Shown here piece by piece: positions 62,635-64,000 of a stretch of DNA of 64,000 nt. A program made the translations under genes and the position numbers. Numbering within the stretch: position 1 is the stretch's first letter; each line of letters opens with the position of its first letter. This DNA is from Caballeronia hypogeia. Its GTDB lineage: Bacteria; Pseudomonadota; Gammaproteobacteria; Burkholderiales; Burkholderiaceae. The stretch is from positions 1-64,000 of the forward strand of contig NZ_FCOA02000021.1 in assembly GCF_001544875.2 (NCBI RefSeq), in the 5' to 3' direction. A model generated the notes under the pieces. It worked only from the letters and a program-made list of their open reading frames with translations, searched no databases and had not been told where the DNA came from.

Positions 62635-62665
62635 ACCGTTCGAGACGTGAACGGTCGGACCGTTC
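62635..62665. promoter_or_regulatory. Triple half-site in the intergenic region
   Basis: ACCGTTC (62635-62641), GAACGGTC (62649-62656) and GACCGTTC (62658-62665) give alternating copies of one half-site; the last two form a 17-base palindrome with a single central G. It may be a regulator site for the beta-helix gene about 280 bases downstream. The rest of 62357-62948 is AT-richer and shows no gene. Confidence 0.45.
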
Positions 62666-62948
62666 GAAATAACGTAACGAGCCCTTTAGTTGCACCCATG
62701 GCCGCACAGCATTGCACGCGGCGCCTTCTCCGAACTGCTTCTCGCAAACGAATTGCGATTTTCCCGCAGAGATTCGCGCGAACCTTTCGAGACAGGTTGA
62801 ATAGCAGTCCAAATTGATGTGTTGACTCCTCAGCAAGTCGAGTCACCTTATAACCAGGCCGAGCGGCGGCGTCGTTGAATAGTAGTCCTCATGGGAGGGC
62901 TGCGGGTTCAGCTCGTCCGTACCTGCCGTTTCCTTTCATCAAACTGAA

Positions 62949-64000
62949 ATGAAAATGCAACTCGAAAAAGACAGCATCCAAGGTTCCGTGAATGGCGAAG
63001 CCCCTTTCGCGTTTCGTCGTAAATTCCTTTCGGCGCTCGTCGCAACGGCTGGCTCCGCGGTGCTCGCAGCCTGCGGCGGCGGCAGCGACAGCGGCGTAGC
63101 AGATTCCGTGGCGGACCGTCAGCGCCGCCGCTGGGGCAGCAACGCCGGCTCCTCGACGGCCGCGAGCACGCCGGCAGCGGCAAGCACGCCCGCATCGACG
63201 ACGACGGCAGCCAGCACGCCGACGAGCACGAACAATTCGAGCACTAGCTCGAACACCAGCACGAGCACCGCAGGCGTGGTCCTCGATACATCGTTCGGCG
63301 TGAAGGGCGACGGAACGACGAACGACCGCAAGGCGCTGCAAGCCGCAATCGACGGTTCGGTCGGTCAGATTCTGCTGATCACGGGCAAGAGCCGTATCGA
63401 CATGGCCGGTCTGGATCTGCGCAACAAGAGCCACATCCGCTTTGCCGATGGCGCGTCGATCAAGCTGCTGTCGTACAACGCCGAGGTCTATCAGATGATC
63501 CGCGTGTGGGACGTGGACGGCGTGGTCATCGAGAACGCATATATCGACGGCTCGAAGGAACTCAATTCGTCGAAGACCGGCGAGTGGGGCATGGGCATCT
63601 CGATCAACGGCGCGACGAACCTGACCATCGACGGCGCGACGACGATCAACTGCTGGGGCGACGGCATCTACCTCGACAACAGCTGCTCGGGTAGCAACGC
63701 CTACAGCAAGAACATCACGATCAACAACCACCACGCGATCGGCTGCCGTCGTCAGGGCATGTCGGTGGGCAGCGTGAGCGGTCTGACGCTCAACAGCCCG
63801 ATCTGGGAAAACATCGGCGGCACGGCGCCTGGCGCGGGTATCGACTTCGAGCCGGACAACAACCAGACGGTGCTCGAGAACATCAAGATCAACAGCCCGA
63901 CGTCGAAGAACTGCGCGGGTCCTGGCATCCAGATCTGGCTGTCGTCGTTCCCGAGCAATGTGAAGAAGACCGTGAACATCGCGATCACGAACCACGTGGA
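62949..64000 (+). CDS. Parallel beta-helix lipoprotein (pectate-lyase-3-like), cut by window end
   Basis: About 350 residues are visible and the frame is open at the window end. It begins with a Tat-like lipoprotein signal (FRRKFLSALVATAGSAVLAAC, lipobox LAAC), a Ser/Thr/Ala-rich linker to about residue 110, then VLDTSFGVKGDGTTNDRKALQAAID, the typical entry to pectate-lyase-like right-handed beta-helices, with repeated IxIxx rungs (NLTIDGATTINCWGDGIYLDN). Such proteins are polysaccharide lyases, epimerases or hydrolases at the cell surface. An ATG six bases later is a possible start. Confidence 0.82.
   Translation, partial: MKMQLEKDSIQGSVNGEAPFAFRRKFLSALVATAGSAVLAACGGGSDSGVADSVADRQRRRWGSNAGSSTAASTPAAASTPASTTTAASTPTSTNNSSTSSNTSTSTAGVVLDTSFGVKGDGTTNDRKALQAAIDGSVGQILLITGKSRIDMAGLDLRNKSHIRFADGASIKLLSYNAEVYQMIRVWDVDGVVIENAYIDGSKELNSSKTGEWGMGISINGATNLTIDGATTINCWGDGIYLDNSCSGSNAYSKNITINNHHAIGCRRQGMSVGSVSGLTLNSPIWENIGGTAPGAGIDFEPDNNQTVLENIKINSPTSKNCAGPGIQIWLSSFPSNVKKTVNIAITNHV

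Overview
This is a GC-rich window from a Burkholderiaceae-type beta-proteobacterium. The protein families (Burkholderia-style porin, glp genes, phenol-degradation outer-membrane channel) fit Paraburkholderia or Caballeronia best, but the genus is an inference. The centre of the window (about 46.9-52.8 kb) is the replication and partition locus of a secondary replicon (second chromosome, chromid or megaplasmid): a parA-parB operon, four EcoRI-core palindromes that are probably parS, an iteron-rich origin with a DnaA-box-like site, and a replication initiator gene. The flanks are mostly catabolic and transport operons, as is usual for such replicons. No rRNA, tRNA, CRISPR array or insertion sequence was recognised.

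Left arm. 0-6 kb: the end of glyA, an NCS1 permease, and a D-lactate module (GntR regulator, MFS carrier, quinone-dependent D-lactate dehydrogenase) with two near-identical GntR operators. 6-9.3 kb: a ribbon-helix-helix protein, a two-subunit GMC dehydrogenase and a glyoxalase. 9.6-18.7 kb: MFS carrier, GH31 glycosidase and porin facing glpD-glpK and divergent glpR; a GlpR-type operator core also lies in front of the MFS gene. 18.7-21 kb: cupin, methyltransferase and DMT exporter. 21-26.8 kb: a sugar-acid dehydratase (arabonate type) divergent from a sugar ABC transporter and its GntR regulator, with a duplicated palindromic operator between them. 27-28.5 kb: a secreted glycosidase lipoprotein.

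28.4-39.6 kb: a hydroquinone (hap-type) ring-cleavage operon on the minus strand. It holds a two-subunit hydroquinone 1,2-dioxygenase, a semialdehyde dehydrogenase, maleylacetate reductase, hydroxyquinol dioxygenase and a Rieske ferredoxin. Upstream in the same orientation are an outer-membrane channel, a Tat-exported KstD-like flavoprotein, a cytochrome c and an NTF2-fold protein, which suggests that an unknown alicyclic or phenolic precursor is oxidised to hydroquinone. AraC and LysR regulators lie just beyond.

Right arm. 39.6-46.7 kb: an AEC transporter, a catalase-like protein, a cytochrome c pseudogene broken by a 7-bp duplication, small secreted proteins and a TonB receptor. 52.8-64 kb: an MFS transporter, a phospholipase C remnant, a degenerate Nudix protein, a formamidase-family enzyme, an SDR, a substrate-binding lipoprotein translationally coupled to a PAS-GGDEF-EAL protein, and the start of a beta-helix lipoprotein cut by the window edge.
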